Source: Nannocystis sp.
Lineage (GTDB): Bacteria > Myxococcota_A > Polyangia > Nannocystales > Nannocystaceae
Assembly: GCF_016714285.1 (NCBI RefSeq)
Contig: NZ_JADJNN010000001.1
Span: 434,001 to 498,000 of the forward strand
Length of the DNA: 64,000 nt
Reading direction: 5' to 3'
Of the stretch, positions 63,220 to 64,000 are shown one piece after another (position 1 is the first letter of the stretch; the number at the start of each line of letters is the position of its first letter). The position numbers and the translations under genes were made by a program. The notes beneath the pieces were generated by a model. The model worked only from the letters and a program-made list of their open reading frames with translations, was not told the origin of the DNA and made no database searches.

Positions 63220-64000
63220 CTAGCCGGCGTCGCCGCCGACGACCCCGTGTTCGGCCCGCCGCGTGAGCTCGGCCCGCAGCTCGGGGTGCGCCTGCAGGTC
63301 AGGGTCGCGCGCGAGGATCTCCTGGGCCGCGTCGCGGGCCGCGTCGAGCAGGCGCGTGAGCTCGCCCGCCAGCCCGGCGATGCGCTGCCGCGGGGTCCCG
63401 GCCTGGCGCAGCCCGAACAGCTCGCCAGGCCCGCGCTCGGCGAGGTCCTGCTCGGCCACGCGAAAGCCGTCGCAGGTGTCGACCAGGACCTGCAGGCGCG
63501 CGGCAGCCTCGGAGCCGGGGCTGGCAGGCGTGTGCAGCAGGCACACGGGGGCGCCGCCCGGGGGCGTCGCGGGACGGAGCGGCGACGGCACAGCCGTCCT
63601 GGTTCCATGGGGCCTGTCCTCGGGGACAGGTAGTTCATATTGCCTGTCCCCAAGGACAGGATCCCCCGATCGACTTGACCTGTCCGTCGGGACAGGTCCG
63701 GGGCCGCGACCGATGCGGCCGCGCAGCTGGTGGAGCTGGGCAAGGCCGAAGCAGTCGGCGTGTTCGACGAGCATCGCCTGGGCGGCGGGGATGTCGACGC
63801 CGACCTCGATCACGGTGGTGGCGACGAGCACCGCGAGGGCGCCGCTGCGGAACGCGGCCACGGCGGCCTCCTTGTCGCGCGCGGCCATGCGTCCGTGCAG
63901 CACGCCGATCGCCGCGCCGGGCAGGCGCTCGCGCAGGTCGGCGGCGGCGGCCTCGACGTCGCTGACCTCGCGGGTGCCGGCCTCGACTTGCGGGCAGACG
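63220..64000 (-). CDS. recG: ATP-dependent DNA helicase RecG (partial, 5' end beyond window) with palindrome-derived insertion
   Basis: RecG remodels stalled forks and Holliday junctions. Only the C-terminal helicase half is visible: VCPQVEAGTREVSDVEAAAADL, GVLHGRM (motif IV), VLVATTVIEVGVDIPAAQAMLVEHA (V), GLAQLHQLRGRIGRG (VI) and then DTCDGFRVAEQDLAERGPGELFGLRQAG. Between motif VI and the next strand (PVCLLHT) there is an insertion of about 50 residues encoded by 63547-63697. It contains three copies of the dispersed palindrome. The frame stays open throughout and the stop is TAG at 63222-63220. Confidence 0.92.
   Translation of the reverse strand, partial: VCPQVEAGTREVSDVEAAAADLRERLPGAAIGVLHGRMAARDKEAAVAAFRSGALAVLVATTVIEVGVDIPAAQAMLVEHADCFGLAQLHQLRGRIGRGPGPVPTDRSSRSGDPVLGDRQYELPVPEDRPHGTRTAVPSPLRPATPPGGAPVCLLHTPASPGSEAAARLQVLVDTCDGFRVAEQDLAERGPGELFGLRQAGTPRQRIAGLAGELTRLLDAARDAAQEILARDPDLQAHPELRAELTRRAEHGVVGGDAG
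63612..63697. repeat. Three dispersed-palindrome copies in recG
   Basis: GCCTGTCCTCGGGGACAGGT (63612-63631), GCCTGTCCCCAAGGACAGGA (63642-63661) and ACCTGTCCGTCGGGACAGGT (63678-63697) each have 7-8-bp arms and a 4-nt loop. In the recG frame they are read L-P-V-P-E-D-R, D-P-V-L-G-D-R and G-P-V-P-T-D-R. Confidence 0.9.

Overview
The window is high-GC, densely packed bacterial chromosome with no plasmid, phage, IS or CRISPR signature. Gene content points to a myxobacterium-type genome (phylum Myxococcota; a Nannocystis-like lineage is my inference). Pointers are the FHA-fused sigma-54-type activator, a degenerate Ser/Thr kinase with a C-terminal membrane anchor, several lipoproteins with Ser/Thr/Gly/Asp-rich linkers, an LRR lipoprotein and an eukaryote/fungal-type PurC. 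Nearly every gene is a conserved housekeeping gene.

Layout. 1-1362 (minus): an ECF sigma factor cut by the window edge, coupled to a nitrilase-family amidase. 1568-12225: the rimP-nusA-ylxR-infB-rbfA-truB-rpsO-pnp transcription/translation/RNA-decay cluster, with a terminator-like hairpin in its leader. 12253-18000: dut, a pseudokinase, purC, a four-TM holin-like protein and purF. 18010-28927: prfB with its programmed frameshift, two tandem LolC/E proteins, lolD, bamA, two Skp/OmpH chaperones, fabZ and a lipoprotein, i.e. an outer-membrane biogenesis block. 28928-33903: a possible structured RNA with a small ORF, an FHA enhancer-binding-type regulator, folP, and the c-di-AMP pair cdaA-cdaR. 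33911-36110 (minus): HAD phosphatase, heme A synthase and an EVE protein. 36179-41567: an HD hydrolase, a nucleotidyltransferase, a second HAD protein, a Cys-rich lipoprotein, glmM and a protein with a UvrD-tail-like module. 41632-47078: an LRR lipoprotein, a XerC-type recombinase, an M23 peptidase, an extensin-like protein and a J-domain protein. 47244-56667: dnaK, a class III CoA-transferase, coaE, engB, pyrK-pyrD, and psd coupled to a methyltransferase. 57254-64000: a group-2 sigma factor, an IPT lipoprotein, a VWA lipoprotein, a membrane spermidine-synthase-like protein, a BFD ferredoxin and the 3' half of recG.

Four themes cut across the genes. (1) A roughly 20-bp palindrome (ACCTGTCC-N4-GGACAGGT) recurs at about 16 places. 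Most copies lie inside genes and are usually read as P-V/G-P-x-D-R; RecG carries three within an insertion of about 50 residues and YlxR carries one. (2) About 18 genes have a TANNNT -10 box only 6-12 nt before the start codon, which implies widespread leaderless transcription. (3) Five conserved genes (infB, lolC, ctaA, the HAD gene at 38435 and glmM) carry single-base frameshifts, mostly in short homopolymers; residual sequencing error is the likeliest cause. (4) Two genes have their 3' tails, stop codon included, duplicated just downstream.

Many gene pairs overlap as ATGA or GTGA (ECF/nitrilase, rbfA/truB, lolC/lolE, lolD/bamA, fabZ/lipoprotein, cdaA/cdaR, ctaA/HAD, pyrK/pyrD, psd/methyltransferase), so translational coupling is the rule.
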